A DNA stretch of 64,000 nt, taken from NCBI GenBank assembly GCA_000471925.1, contig CP006668.1:806001-870000 (forward strand), in the 5' to 3' direction. Source of the stretch: Ralstonia pickettii DTP0602 (GTDB lineage: Bacteria; Pseudomonadota; Gammaproteobacteria; Burkholderiales; Burkholderiaceae). A program made the position numbers and the translations under genes. The number at the start of each line of letters is the position of its first letter. Position 1 is the stretch's first letter. The notes under the pieces were generated by a model. It had not been told where the DNA came from. It saw nothing but the letters and a program-made list of their open reading frames with translations, and searched no databases. Positions 1-8,956 of this stretch are shown here, in pieces.

Positions 1-2384
1 ACGTAGCCGGCATGGTAGACGCCAGCGGTGCGGTCTTCGTACTCGAGCCAGTCGGCGTCCGGATCGGTCACGCCGAGCAGCGCGCGCGCCCAGGTGGCGC
101 GGTCGGCGATGGCTTCGCGGCCGGCGAATTCGTAGCGCTGGAACTGGCGGCCCTGCACGCGCGTCCAGTAGGTCAGCGCCTCGGCCGGTAGCTCGCTCCG
201 GCTCAGCACAAAGCCGTGCCAGTTCACGCCGAACGGCTCCACGCGCACCGGCGTGTGCTTGAACTCGGGCTCGCCCGATACGGGATCGACCACCGGGTTG
301 ACCAGCGCGCCGACGCGCGCATCCGAGCTGAACTGGCCGTTCCAGTGGATCGGCACGAACACGCTGCCGCGCGGGATGCCGCCGCCGTGGTGCACGCGTG
401 CCACCATCGCGCCCCAGCGCGTGCTGACGCGCGCCAGCTTGCCTTCACCGACGCCGCACAGCAGCGCGTCCTGCGGGTGCATGTCGACGAAGGGCTCGGG
501 CAGGTGGTCGGCCAGCCGCGCCGACTTGCCGGTGCGCGTCATGGTGTGCCACTGGTCGCGCACGCGGCCGGTGTTGAGGATCAGCGGGAAATCGTCGTCC
601 GGCGCATGGGCCGGCGCGCGCGGCGGCGTGGCAACAAAGCGGGCCAGGCCGTCGGCGTGGGCGTAGCGGCCGTCGCGGAACAGGCGGCGCGAATCGGTCG
701 TGGCATTGGCCGGCACGGGCCATTGCACCGGCTCCAGCGTGTCGTAGTGCTCCTTGTCCATGCCGGCGAGCCCGCCGATATCGAACACGCGCGGCGCATC
801 ATCGTTGCGCCAGGCGCTCAGGCGCGCGTGTTCGTCGAAGATTTCATGCACGGCTGCATAGTCGAAGCCGCTGAAACCCATCCGGCTCGCCACGTCGCAC
901 AGGATGCGCCAGTCGGCGCGCGCCTCGCCCGGCGCCGCCAGGAAGGCGCGCTGGCGCGAGATGCGCCGTTCGGAGTTTGTGACCGTACCATCTTTTTCGC
1001 CCCAGCCGAGCGCGGGCAGCAGCACGTGCGCGCCGGCATTGGTGTCGGTGCGCTCGATGATGTCGCTGGCGACCACCAGTTCGCACTTCGCCAGTGCGCG
1101 GCGCACCTGGTCGGCGTCGGGCAGGCTCACCACCGGGTTGGTGGCGATCACCCATACCGCCTTGACGCGGCCGGCTTCGATGGCTTCGAACAGTTCCACC
1201 GCCTTCAAGCCCGGACGGTCGGCGACGACCGGCGACTGCCAGAAGCTTTGTACGACCTCGCGGTGCAGTGGGTTGGCCAGCTCCATGTGCGCGGCCAGCA
1301 TATTGGCCAGGCCACCGACCTCGCGCCCGCCCATCGCGTTGGGCTGTCCCGTCAGCGAGAACGGGCCCATGCCCGGCTCGCCGATGCGGCCGGTCAGCAG
1401 GTGGCAGTTGATGATGCTGTTGACCTTGTCAGTGCCCGACGACGACTGGTTGACGCCTTGCGAGAAGGCGGTCACGACCTTATTCGTATCCGCGAACAGC
1501 TGGTAGAAGGCCAGCACGTCCTGCACGTTGAGCTTGCAGGCGCGCGCCACGGCAGCCGGATCGGCGCAGGCGGCATCTGCGGCCTGCAGGGTCTCGTCCA
1601 GACCCGCGGTGCTTGCGGCAACGAAGGCCGCATTGGTGTGGCCTTCGCGCGCCAGGTAGCTCAGCAGCCCATTGAACAGCCACACGTCGGTGCCCGGGCG
1701 GATTGCCAGGTGCACGTCGGCCAGTTCGCAGGTAGCGGTGCGGCGCGGGTCGATCGCCACGATCTTCATCTCGGGGCGGGCTTCCTTGGCCTTGGACAGG
1801 CGCTGGAACAGGATCGGGTGGCACCACGCGGTGTTGGAGCCCACCAGCACCACCAGGTCGGCCAGTTCCAGGTCTTCGTAGTTGCCCGGCACCAGGTCTT
1901 CGCCGAAGGCGCGCTTGTGGCCGGCCACGGCCGACGACATGCACAGGCGCGAGTTGGTGTCGATATTGGCGCTGCCGATGAAACCCTTCATCAGCTTGTT
2001 GGCGACGTAGTAGTCCTCGGTCAGCAGCTGTCCGGAGACATAGAGCGCGACCGAGTCCGGCCCATGGCGACGGATGATGTCGGAGAAGCCTTGTGCCACG
2101 GTGTCGAGCGCACGGTCCCACGACACTTGCTGCAGGCTGCCGTCCGCGTCGCGCAGCTTGGGGTGGAGCAGGCGGCCTTCGAGGTCCACCGTCTCGCCCA
2201 GCGCCGAGCCCTTGACGCACAGCCGGCCGTAGTTGGACGGGTGCTGCGCGTCGCCCGCGATCTCGACCTGGCCGTCGGCACGCACGGTGGCGTGCACGCC
2301 GCAGCCGACGCCGCAATACGGGCAGGTGGTGGCGGTGGTGATGGTCGGGGTAGCCGAAACGACCGGGATGTCGGACAGGTTCAC
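1..2384 (-). CDS. nasA: Assimilatory nitrate reductase, catalytic subunit (C-terminus cut by window edge)
   Basis: Molybdopterin oxidoreductase that reduces nitrate to nitrite in the cytoplasm. The frame is open from 2384 to the window edge (about 794 codons seen). The start is GTG, since no in-frame ATG precedes the first cysteine motif; GGAGAA lies just upstream. The N-terminus carries the [4Fe-4S] motif CPYCGVGC (C21, C24, C28) with the fourth cysteine at about C56 (RLCVKG), and there is no Tat signal, so it is cytoplasmic. Later segments (SNTAWCHP, GSANIDTNSRLCMSSAVAG) fit the bis-MGD fold. It is the last visible gene of the leftward nas operon, 41 bp after the FAD oxidoreductase. The missing end may carry a BFD-like [2Fe-2S] domain, as in many NasA. 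Confidence 0.93.
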   Translation of the reverse strand, partial: MNLSDIPVVSATPTITTATTCPYCGVGCGVHATVRADGQVEIAGDAQHPSNYGRLCVKGSALGETVDLEGRLLHPKLRDADGSLQQVSWDRALDTVAQGFSDIIRRHGPDSVALYVSGQLLTEDYYVANKLMKGFIGSANIDTNSRLCMSSAVAGHKRAFGEDLVPGNYEDLELADLVVLVGSNTAWCHPILFQRLSKAKEARPEMKIVAIDPRRTATCELADVHLAIRPGTDVWLFNGLLSYLAREGHTNAAFVAASTAGLDETLQAADAACADPAAVARACKLNVQDVLAFYQLFADTNKVVTAFSQGVNQSSSGTDKVNSIINCHLLTGRIGEPGMGPFSLTGQPNAMGGREVGGLANMLAAHMELANPLHREVVQSFWQSPVVADRPGLKAVELFEAIEAGRVKAVWVIATNPVVSLPDADQVRRALAKCELVVASDIIERTDTNAGAHVLLPALGWGEKDGTVTNSERRISRQRAFLAAPGEARADWRILCDVASRMGFSGFDYAAVHEIFDEHARLSAWRNDDAPRVFDIGGLAGMDKEHYDTLEPVQWPVPANATTDSRRLFRDGRYAHADGLARFVATPPRAPAHAPDDDFPLILNTGRVRDQWHTMTRTGKSARLADHLPEPFVDMHPQDALLCGVGEGKLARVSTRWGAMVARVHHGGGIPRGSVFVPIHWNGQFSSDARVGALVNPVVDPVSGEPEFKHTPVRVEPFGVNWHGFVLSRSELPAEALTYWTRVQGRQFQRYEFAGREAIADRATWARALLGVTDPDADWLEYEDRTAGVYHAGY

Positions 2385-2425
2385 GCGTTCTCCGTGCGGG
2401 GGCGTTGTATAGCTTACGGTGATGC

Positions 2426-3667
2426 TTATGCGGCGAGCGCTTCGCACTGCGCCTGGCCGAACAGCAGGCGCTGGCGCAGCGCAGCCACCGGCGTGCGGCG
2501 CTGGATCATGTCGAAGTACCAGGGGCCGTCCTGCACGTCGCCGTACAGCACGGCGCCGACCAGGTAGCCGTCCTGCAGCACCAGGCGCTTGTAGACGCCG
2601 CGGCGCGCATCGCGCAGCACCAGGTCCTCGCTGCCTTCGCCGCCGATGAAGTCGCCGGCCGAGTACAGGTCCACGCCGGTCACTTTCAGTTTAGTCGCGG
2701 TGGCCTGCTGCACGTAGCGGCGATGGCCGGCGCCGGCGAGGTGGGCGGCGCACACGCGGGCCTGGTCCCAGATCGGCGCGACCAGACCGAAGGTGGCCTG
2801 GCGGTGCTGCACGCACTCGCCCACGGCATAGATGCGCGGATCGTAGGTCTGCAGCGTGTCATCGACGACGATGGCGCGCTCGCAATGCAGGCCGGCGCCG
2901 GCGGCCAGTTCGATATTGGGGCGTACGCCCGCGGTCATCACCACCAGGTCGGCGGGGATCTCGCTGCCGTCCTTGAAGCGCACGCCGGTGACGCGGTCGG
3001 TGCCGAGGATCTCCGCGGTCTGCGCGCCCAGCAGGAAGCGCAGGCCCTTGCGTTCGAGCGCGCTCTGGAGCAGCGTGGCGGCGGGCTTGTCTAGCTGGCG
3101 CTCCATCAGGCTGTCGGGCAGGTGCACCACGGTCACGTCCATGCCCTGGCGCAGCAGCCCGTTGGCGGCCTCCAGCCCGAGCAGGCCACCGCCGATCACC
3201 ACCGCATGGCGGTGGTTGCGCGCGGCGTGCTGCATGGTTTCCACGTCCTGGATATCGCGAAACGCGATCACGCCGTCGAGTTGATGGCCCGGCACCGGCA
3301 GGATGAAGGGCTTGGAGCCGGTGGCCAGCAACAGGCGGTCGTAGTGCACCTCGCGTCCCGAGGCCGAGCGCACGACGCGGCGCGGGCGGTCGATCGCCAC
3401 TACCGGATCACCGGCGAGCAGCTCGATGCCATGCTCGTCATACCACTCGCGCGTGTTCAGCATGATGTCCGCCACCGTCTTCTCGCCGGCCAGCACCGGC
3501 GACAGCAGGATGCGGTTGTAGTTGCCGTGTGGCTCGGCACCGAACACCGTGATGTCGTACAGGTCCGGGGCGAGCTTGAGCAGCTCCTCGACGGTGCGCA
3601 TGCCAGCCATGCCGTTGCCGACAACGACCAGGCGCGGGCGGGACTGCGGGTTGGCGGATGGCGTCAT
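2426..3667 (-). CDS. FAD-dependent NAD(P)H oxidoreductase, probable electron donor to NasA
   Basis: A 413-residue pyridine-nucleotide-disulfide-type flavoprotein. The FAD-binding GxGxxG is near the N-terminus (VVVGNGMAGMRTVEELL), the NAD(P)H motif is mid-protein (VVIGGGLLGLEAANGL), and the second FAD motif follows (YAVGECVQH). It closely resembles the first half of NirB but lacks the BFD and siroheme domains. The ATG at 3667 is chosen because GGAGATG precedes it; longer upstream frames have no Shine-Dalgarno and overlap the spacer before nirD. Its place between nirD and nasA suggests it passes electrons from NAD(P)H to NasA, as NasB/NasC-type subunits do elsewhere. That role is inferred. Confidence 0.85.
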   Translation of the reverse strand: MTPSANPQSRPRLVVVGNGMAGMRTVEELLKLAPDLYDITVFGAEPHGNYNRILLSPVLAGEKTVADIMLNTREWYDEHGIELLAGDPVVAIDRPRRVVRSASGREVHYDRLLLATGSKPFILPVPGHQLDGVIAFRDIQDVETMQHAARNHRHAVVIGGGLLGLEAANGLLRQGMDVTVVHLPDSLMERQLDKPAATLLQSALERKGLRFLLGAQTAEILGTDRVTGVRFKDGSEIPADLVVMTAGVRPNIELAAGAGLHCERAIVVDDTLQTYDPRIYAVGECVQHRQATFGLVAPIWDQARVCAAHLAGAGHRRYVQQATATKLKVTGVDLYSAGDFIGGEGSEDLVLRDARRGVYKRLVLQDGYLVGAVLYGDVQDGPWYFDMIQRRTPVAALRQRLLFGQAQCEALAA

Positions 3668-3728
3668 GCCGGCATCTCCAAGGCAAAAAGGTGAGCGTAG
3701 GGCGAACATCGAGGGCGGAAGGGCGGTA

Positions 3729-4112
3729 TCAGGCGGCCAGTTCTTCTTCGACCTCGCACAGCACCACGCTGGCGGCGACCCATACCTTGCCGTCATAGAC
3801 GCGCGCGCCGTAGGCATTGACCGAGTGCTCCGGCGCCTCCAGGCATTCGCCGGTGCGCAGGTCGAAGTGGTGCTTGTAGATCGGCGAGGCCACCACCAGG
3901 CGGTCGCCCAGGTTGCCCACCAGCCCGCGCGACAGTACCGCGGCCTGCGAATTGGGATCGAAATTGTCGATGGCGTAGACCTCTTCGCCGCGGCCGATGC
4001 GGAACACGGCGATCTGCCTGTCGCCTACCAGTGCGCACACACCAGTATTGGGCACGATATCGCGTACGGTGCAGACGGCGGTCCAGCTTTCGGGATGGTG
4101 GGAATGGCTCAT
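3729..4112 (-). CDS. nirD: Nitrite reductase (NAD(P)H) small subunit
   Basis: A 127-residue NirD protein with a Rieske-like fold that lacks the cluster ligands of true Rieske proteins (IYKHHFDLRTGECLEAPEHSVNAYGARV). It partners NirB in cytoplasmic reduction of nitrite to ammonium. The ATG at 4112 follows AAGGAGAACGTG, a strong ribosome binding site. A longer frame reading back to 4334 only overlaps nirB and is not used. It lies 26 bp after nirB in the operon. Confidence 0.93.
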   Translation of the reverse strand: MSHSHHPESWTAVCTVRDIVPNTGVCALVGDRQIAVFRIGRGEEVYAIDNFDPNSQAAVLSRGLVGNLGDRLVVASPIYKHHFDLRTGECLEAPEHSVNAYGARVYDGKVWVAASVVLCEVEEELAA

Positions 4113-4138
4113 CACGTTCTCCTTGATTTCGGGCGCGG

Positions 4139-6700
4139 TCAGGCTGCTTTTGCGGGCACGGCGACCACGGGAATGTGGCCCAACCGGGAGCGCTGCAAGT
4201 TCCGTTCCTCCGGCGTGGCGGGACGAATCTGGCCGCGCTCTTCGATAAACACGAGGTTGTCGTCGCGGCGGTCGCTGTTGACGAAGTGGCGGAAGCGCTT
4301 GCGCGTCTCCGGATCGGTCACGGCCTTCTTCCACTCGTCTTCATAGGTGTCGACCACGTGCTGCATCTCGGATTCGAGCTCCGCGGCGATGCCCAGCTTG
4401 TCGTCCAGGACCACGGCCTTGAGGTAGTCCAGGCCGCCTTCCAGGTTGTCGCGCCAGACGCTGGTGCGCTGCAGGCGGTCGGCGGTGCGCACATAGAACA
4501 TCAGGAAGCGGTCGATGTAGCGCACCAGCGTGTCGTGGTCGAGGTCGCTCGCCAGCAGTTCGGCGTGGCGCGGCTTCATGCCGCCGTTACCGCAGACGTA
4601 CAGGTTCCAGCCCTTGTCGGTGGCGATCACGCCCACGTCCTTGCCCTGTGCCTCGGCGCATTCGCGGGTGCAGCCGGATACGCCGAACTTGATCTTGTGC
4701 GGCGCGCGCAGGCCCTTGTAGCGGTTCTCCAGTTCGATGGCGAGGCCGACCGAGTCGCCCACGCCATAGCGGCACCAGGTCGAGCCCACGCACGACTTCA
4801 CCGTGCGCAGCGCCTTGCCGTAGGCATGGCCCGATTCAAAGCCGGCGGCGATCAGTTCTTCCCAGATAAAGGGCAGTTCCTCGGCGCGTGCACCAAAAAG
4901 GTCCACGCGCTGGCCACCAGTGATCTTGGTGTACAGGCCGTACTTCTTGGCGACCTGGCCCACGGCGATCAGGCCTTCGGGCGTGACTTCGCCGCCCGGC
5001 ATGCGCGGCACCACCGAGTAGGTGCCGTCCTTCTGGATGTTGGCCAGGTAGTAGTCGTTGGAGTCCTGCAGGCTGGCGTGCTCTTCCTTGAGCACGAACT
5101 CGTTCCAGCACGAGGCCAGGATGCTGCCCACCGCCGGCTTGCAGATATCGCAGCCCATGCCCTTGCCTTGCGCTTCCAGCAGCGCGTCAAAGGTCTTGAA
5201 CTTGCCCACGCGCACCAGGTGGTAGAGCTCCTGGCGCGAGAAGGGGAAGTGCTCGCAGATGTGGTTGTTGACCGCCATCCCCTGCTTCTTCATCTCGGCC
5301 TTCATGATCTGCGTGACCAGCGGCACGCAGCCGCCGCAGGCGGTGCCGGCCTTGGTGCAGGTCTTGAGCGCACCGATGCTGGTGGCGCCGTCGCACACGG
5401 CGCCGCAGATCTCGCCCTTGGAGACGTTGTTGCACGAGCAGATCTGGGCGGTGTCGGGCAGGGCATCGGCGCCCAGCGCCGGCTTGGCCTTGCCGCTGCT
5501 GTCGGGCAGGATCAGGAATTCCGGCGACTCGGGCAGCTCGATCTTGTTGAGCATCATCTGCAGCAGCGTGCCGTACTCGCTGGCGTCGCCGATCAGCACG
5601 CCGCCCAGCAGGTACTTGCCGCAGTCAGACACGACCAGCTTCTTGTAGACCTCCTTGCGGTCGTCGCTGAACTGGTAGAAGCGCGCACCCGGCACGGTGC
5701 CGTGCGGATCGCCGATGCTGGCCACGTCCACGCCCATCAGCTTGAGCTTGGTGCTCATGTCGGCGCCGCCGAACTCGGCGCTTTCGCCGCGCAGGTGGCG
5801 TGCGGCCACGCGAGCCATGTCGTAGCCCGGGGCCACCAGGCCGTAGATCTTGCCTTGCCACAGCGCGCATTCGCCGATGGCGTAGATGTCCGGATCCGAG
5901 GTGCGGCAGGTGTTGTCCACCGCGATGCCGCCGCGCTCGCCCACCGCCAGGCCGCTGGCGCGCGCCAGTTCGTCGCGCGGGCGGATGCCGGCCGAGAACA
6001 CGATCATGTCGGCGTCGAGGTGCGTGCCGTCGGCAAACACCATGCGGTGCGTGCCGTCTTCGCCGTCGACGATTTCAACGGTGTTCTTGCCGGTGTGGGC
6101 GGTCACGCCCAGGCCCTGGATCTTCTGGCGGAGCATGCGGCCACCGCCTTCATCGACCTGCACCGCCATCAGGCGCGGAGCAAACTCGACCACGTGCGTC
6201 TGCAGGTCCATGTCGCGCAGCGCCTTGGCGCATTCCAGGCCCAGCAGGCCGCCGCCGACGACCACGCCGGTCTTGGAGCGCGCGCCGCATTCGCGCATCG
6301 CTTCCAGGTCCTCGATGGTGCGGTAGACGAAGCAGTCCTTGCGGTCCTTGCCCGGCACCGGCGGCACGAAGGGGTAGGAGCCGGTGGCCAGGATGAGCTT
6401 GTCATAGGACAGGGTCTCACCGGTGGACACCTTGACCGTGCGCGCGGCGCGATCGATCTCAACCGCGCGGGCATTCAGGCGCAGCAGCATGTTGTTGTGC
6501 TGCTCGAAGAAGCCGGCGGGCACCAGCGACAGGTCTTCGGCCGACTTGCCGGCGAAGAACTCGGACAGGTGCACGCGATCGTAGGCGGGATGCGGTTCTT
6601 CGCACAGGACGGTCACTTCCAGGTTCTGCGCGCCGGCTTCCGCCAGGCATTCCAGGAACTTGTGACCCACCATACCGTGGCCGACGATGATCAGTTTCAT
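4139..6700 (-). CDS. nirB: Nitrite reductase (NAD(P)H) large subunit
   Basis: An 853-residue, full-length NirB that reduces nitrite to ammonium with six electrons from NAD(P)H. Domains in order: FAD/NAD(P)-binding reductase (1 to about 400, with VVGGGLLGLECAKAL), two BFD-like [2Fe-2S] segments beginning near residue 420 (CSCNNVSKGE and, near 455, ACGGCVP), then nitrite/sulphite reductase half-domains. The siroheme/[4Fe-4S] ligands are visible near 635-680 (CVGSTWC and SGCTREC). AAGGAAAGCATC precedes the ATG. It sits between the nitrate transporter and nirD. Confidence 0.96.
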   Translation of the reverse strand: MKLIIVGHGMVGHKFLECLAEAGAQNLEVTVLCEEPHPAYDRVHLSEFFAGKSAEDLSLVPAGFFEQHNNMLLRLNARAVEIDRAARTVKVSTGETLSYDKLILATGSYPFVPPVPGKDRKDCFVYRTIEDLEAMRECGARSKTGVVVGGGLLGLECAKALRDMDLQTHVVEFAPRLMAVQVDEGGGRMLRQKIQGLGVTAHTGKNTVEIVDGEDGTHRMVFADGTHLDADMIVFSAGIRPRDELARASGLAVGERGGIAVDNTCRTSDPDIYAIGECALWQGKIYGLVAPGYDMARVAARHLRGESAEFGGADMSTKLKLMGVDVASIGDPHGTVPGARFYQFSDDRKEVYKKLVVSDCGKYLLGGVLIGDASEYGTLLQMMLNKIELPESPEFLILPDSSGKAKPALGADALPDTAQICSCNNVSKGEICGAVCDGATSIGALKTCTKAGTACGGCVPLVTQIMKAEMKKQGMAVNNHICEHFPFSRQELYHLVRVGKFKTFDALLEAQGKGMGCDICKPAVGSILASCWNEFVLKEEHASLQDSNDYYLANIQKDGTYSVVPRMPGGEVTPEGLIAVGQVAKKYGLYTKITGGQRVDLFGARAEELPFIWEELIAAGFESGHAYGKALRTVKSCVGSTWCRYGVGDSVGLAIELENRYKGLRAPHKIKFGVSGCTRECAEAQGKDVGVIATDKGWNLYVCGNGGMKPRHAELLASDLDHDTLVRYIDRFLMFYVRTADRLQRTSVWRDNLEGGLDYLKAVVLDDKLGIAAELESEMQHVVDTYEDEWKKAVTDPETRKRFRHFVNSDRRDDNLVFIEERGQIRPATPEERNLQRSRLGHIPVVAVPAKAA

Positions 6701-6765
6701 GATGCTTTCCTTGTCCGGTAGTCAGTCTTTGCTGCTTGTTGTGCTGTGGGGGCGATGCAGGGGAT

Positions 6766-8085
6766 TCAGTTGGCCAGCGCGCTGTCGTACAGCGCCTGCT
6801 CCTGGGCCTTGTGCTCGGCGCTGAAGCGGATGGCGATGGCGCACAGGGCGGCGATGGTGGCCAGCACGCCCAGCACGGTCAGCGTGTGCTGCAGGTCGCC
6901 CAGGCCCTTGAGCAGGAAGCCCGCGGCGACGGCGCCGACGTTGCCGCCCGCGCCGATGATCCCGGCCACGCCGCCCAGCGCCTTGCGGTCGATAAAGGGC
7001 ACCAGGGCGTAGGTCGCGCCGCAGGCCATGTGGGTGAACAGGCCGAACAGCAGCATCGCGACCACGGCCAGCGTCACGCTGCCGGCCTGCGCGAACCACA
7101 GCAGGCCCAGGCCTTCGCCCATGATCAGCACGAACAGCAGCGTGGCACGTGCATCCAGGCCGCGACGGCGCGCTGCCTTGTCCGACAGCCAGCCACCCAG
7201 CGCGCGGGCAAACAGCGCCAGCAGGCCGAAGCTCGCGGCAGCCAGGCCGGCGGCCTTCAGGCTCAGGCCGAAGCGGTCCACGTAATACGAGGCGGCGATG
7301 TTGTGGATGAAGATCTCAACGCCGAAGCAGGCGCCGTAGGTGATGAACAGCAGCCACACGCGATAGTTGGCGCTGGCGGCGCGGAAGCTGGCCCAGCCGC
7401 CGCCCTTGCCGCCGTCTTTGCCGGCGATGGCGATGCCGCGGGCGCGCAGGTCCGAGTAGTTGCCTTCCGGGCAGTCCTGCGTGAAGCGCCAGTAGACGAC
7501 GGCCATGATCAGCATCAGCACGCCCGGCACCACCAGCGCAAAGCGCCAGCCGAGTGCGTGGTCGGCGCCCAGCATCAGCACCGCGGCCAGCAGCAGCGGC
7601 ATGATGGCCTGCGCGGCGCCGCCGCCGGCATTGCCCCAGCCGGCCGAGGCCGCGTTGGCGGTGCCGACCACGTTGGGCGCGAACATCACCGAGGTGTGGT
7701 ACTGCGTGATCACGAAGCTGGCACCAACCGCGCCGATCAGCAGGCGGAAGATCAGGAAGGTCTCATAGTTCTGCGCCAGGGCGACGCCGAGCACCGGCAG
7801 CGCGCCCACCGCCAGCAGGCCGGTGTAGGTCTTGCGCGGGCCGAAGCGGTCGCACATCGGGCCGATCACCAGGCGCACCAGGATGGTCACCGCCACCGCG
7901 GCGATATTGATGTTGGCGATCTGGCCCGGGGTCAGGCCGAATTCGCCCTTGAGCACGGGCATCAGCGGCGCGCAGGCAAACCACGCGAAGAAACAGACGA
8001 AGAACGCCATCCAGGTCAGGTGGAAGGCGCGCATCTGCGGGGTGCTCAAGCTCATCAGCTCGATGCGGGTGGCTTTGCCGGTCAT
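6766..8085 (-). CDS. Nitrate/nitrite transporter, NarK (NNP) family of MFS
   Basis: A 439-residue, 12-helix MFS protein with the nitrate signature of NNP carriers (GWGNAGGGAAQAIMP; later GIIGAGGNVGAVAAGFLLKG). It should import nitrate, or exchange nitrate and nitrite, across the inner membrane. The ATG at 8085 is preceded by TTGGAGCAAGGGACG; a TTG five codons upstream overlaps that ribosome binding site and is rejected. It is the first gene of the leftward nas operon, so nitrate entry is co-expressed with reduction. Family assignment is firm; direction of transport is inferred from context. Confidence 0.9.
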   Translation of the reverse strand: MTGKATRIELMSLSTPQMRAFHLTWMAFFVCFFAWFACAPLMPVLKGEFGLTPGQIANINIAAVAVTILVRLVIGPMCDRFGPRKTYTGLLAVGALPVLGVALAQNYETFLIFRLLIGAVGASFVITQYHTSVMFAPNVVGTANAASAGWGNAGGGAAQAIMPLLLAAVLMLGADHALGWRFALVVPGVLMLIMAVVYWRFTQDCPEGNYSDLRARGIAIAGKDGGKGGGWASFRAASANYRVWLLFITYGACFGVEIFIHNIAASYYVDRFGLSLKAAGLAAASFGLLALFARALGGWLSDKAARRRGLDARATLLFVLIMGEGLGLLWFAQAGSVTLAVVAMLLFGLFTHMACGATYALVPFIDRKALGGVAGIIGAGGNVGAVAAGFLLKGLGDLQHTLTVLGVLATIAALCAIAIRFSAEHKAQEQALYDSALAN

Positions 8086-8098
8086 CGTCCCTTGCTCC

Positions 8099-8172
8099 AA
8101 AAAAACAAGTGGCGTCCCGCAAACCGGGCCAGTGATCGGTGTGATCGGGTCATGGCCGGTTCAGGGGACGCC
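8099..8172 (-). terminator. Leader terminator/attenuator-like hairpin before the nas operon
   Basis: Read on the minus strand, GGCGTCCC (8172-8165) pairs with GGGACGCC (8118-8111). A nested AACCGGCCA (8161-8153) pairs with TGGCCCGGTT (8131-8122) with one bulge. The stem is followed after a few bases by seven T's (8105-8099), directly in front of the transporter's ribosome binding site. That is the layout of an intrinsic terminator inside a leader, as in NasR-controlled nas leaders of enterobacteria. Control by antitermination is inferred. Confidence 0.65.
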
Positions 8173-8256
8173 GTTGTCCTGAACAGCTGCTACATGGGAT
8201 AGCGGCTGCTTATGTGGGGTGGGCCGGTCGCCGTTGACGGGCCCGGTCCACATTAC

Positions 8257-8271
8257 GCAAGGGGTGTGCCA
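8257..8271 (-). promoter_or_regulatory. Sigma-54 (RpoN) -24/-12 promoter of the nas operon
   Basis: The minus strand reads TGGCACACCCCTTGC. This matches the RpoN consensus TGGCAC-N5-TTGC, with GG and GC separated by exactly 10 bases. It would start transcription near 8245, about 160 nt before the transporter. Sigma-54 control fits nitrogen assimilation. I found no clear NtrC site upstream. Confidence 0.75.
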
Positions 8272-8427
8272 GGCCTGTAAGTGATGGCAAAGGGGAGAGT
8301 GGCGCGCTCAAGCGCCTTGGGGAACGCCTCGAATGCGCTGAGGTGGGGCGGCCTGCGGGCCCGCGGCACAGTCATGGTGCAGTGCAGTGGGCTGGTGTGG
8401 TGCGATGCAGCACACGGGGACAGAGGC

Positions 8428-8898
8428 CTAGTCGCCGTGGCCTTCCTTTTCAAGGCGACGCATGGGGATCATCTGCATGTCGCGGGGTAACACCAGTGCC
8501 CCATCCTCGTCGACCAGCGCAGCGCGCACCAGCTTGCCGCTGGCGCGTGAGCGCACCTGCACCGGGCCTTCGCCGTGCGCCATATTGCAGTCGCCCCACT
8601 GCATCAGCCCGATCAGCACGGGCAGCAATTCGACCGTGGCACGGGTGGGGCGGTACTCGAAGCGTTCGCGTTCGCCAGGCTCGCGGTAGCCGACCTTGCG
8701 CAGCAACCCGGCCTCCGTCAGCGTCTTGAGTCGCGCGGACAGCACTGCGGGCGAGCATTCCAGCCGGCGGAGGAAGTCGTCGAAGCGCGTTACACCGGAG
8801 AGGACATCGCGCAGGATGAGGATCGTCCACTTTTCGCCGATCAGCGAAAGCGTGGCGGCGATCGAGCAGTGGCGGAGGTCGGACGCAGTGATGTTCAT
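8428..8898 (-). CDS. HxlR-family transcriptional regulator
   Basis: A 156-residue winged-helix protein with the HxlR core (CSIAATLSLIGEKWTILILRDVLSGVTRFDDFLRRL, then SPAVLSARLKTLTEAGLLRK and a wing). It has a C-terminal extension of about 45 residues beyond the usual 110-residue family length. The ATG at 8898 gives the canonical N-terminus; in-frame ATGs up to 8934 would run into the operator region. It is divergent from a GNAT gene 89 bp away. It probably binds the two palindromes between them and represses both genes. Confidence 0.85.
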   Translation of the reverse strand: MNITASDLRHCSIAATLSLIGEKWTILILRDVLSGVTRFDDFLRRLECSPAVLSARLKTLTEAGLLRKVGYREPGERERFEYRPTRATVELLPVLIGLMQWGDCNMAHGEGPVQVRSRASGKLVRAALVDEDGALVLPRDMQMIPMRRLEKEGHGD

Positions 8899-8918
8899 GG
8901 TGAACCCAGCATAGCATG

Positions 8919-8941
8919 CTGACTTCATTTGCAAAAGTCAG
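8919..8941. promoter_or_regulatory. Operator-like palindrome 1 (HxlR/GNAT intergenic)
   Basis: Inverted repeat CTGACTT-N9-AAGTCAG, 23 bp, perfect arms. It shares the CTGACT core and total length with the second palindrome 38 bp further on, and covers the putative -35 element of the GNAT promoter. Confidence 0.7.
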
Positions 8942-8956
8942 GCTATTGCGTATACT
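8929..8956 (+). promoter_or_regulatory. Sigma-70-like promoter for the GNAT gene
   Basis: TTGCAA (8929-8934), 16-bp spacer, TATACT (8951-8956). The predicted start site falls inside palindrome 2, so a bound repressor would block both -35 recognition and initiation. Confidence 0.55.

Larger units (their letters stand above)
8086..8427. other. Intergenic leader and promoter region of the nas operon
   Basis: This 342-bp stretch has no convincing gene. It holds a sigma-54-type promoter and a long stem-loop with a T-run, both pointing at the nitrate transporter. The predicted 5' leader is about 160 nt. Smaller stems are possible in between, for example CTGTT-CAGGAC-AACGG on the minus strand. Confidence 0.7.

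Noticed and set aside
216..2567. Long plus-strand open frame (783 codons) over nasA
   Set aside because: It is antisense to a clear nitrate reductase with Fe-S and molybdopterin motifs; the His/Ala/Arg-rich translation has no domain pattern. High-GC codon bias opens this frame.
4175..6721. 848-codon plus-strand frame over nirB
   Set aside because: Antisense to a full-length NirB; low-complexity Val/Ala/His-rich product with no recognisable motif.
8341..8427. Possible NtrC enhancer sites upstream of the sigma-54 promoter
   Set aside because: GGTGC and GCAC half-sites occur but are in the wrong relative orientation and spacing for the GCACC-N-GGTGC consensus.
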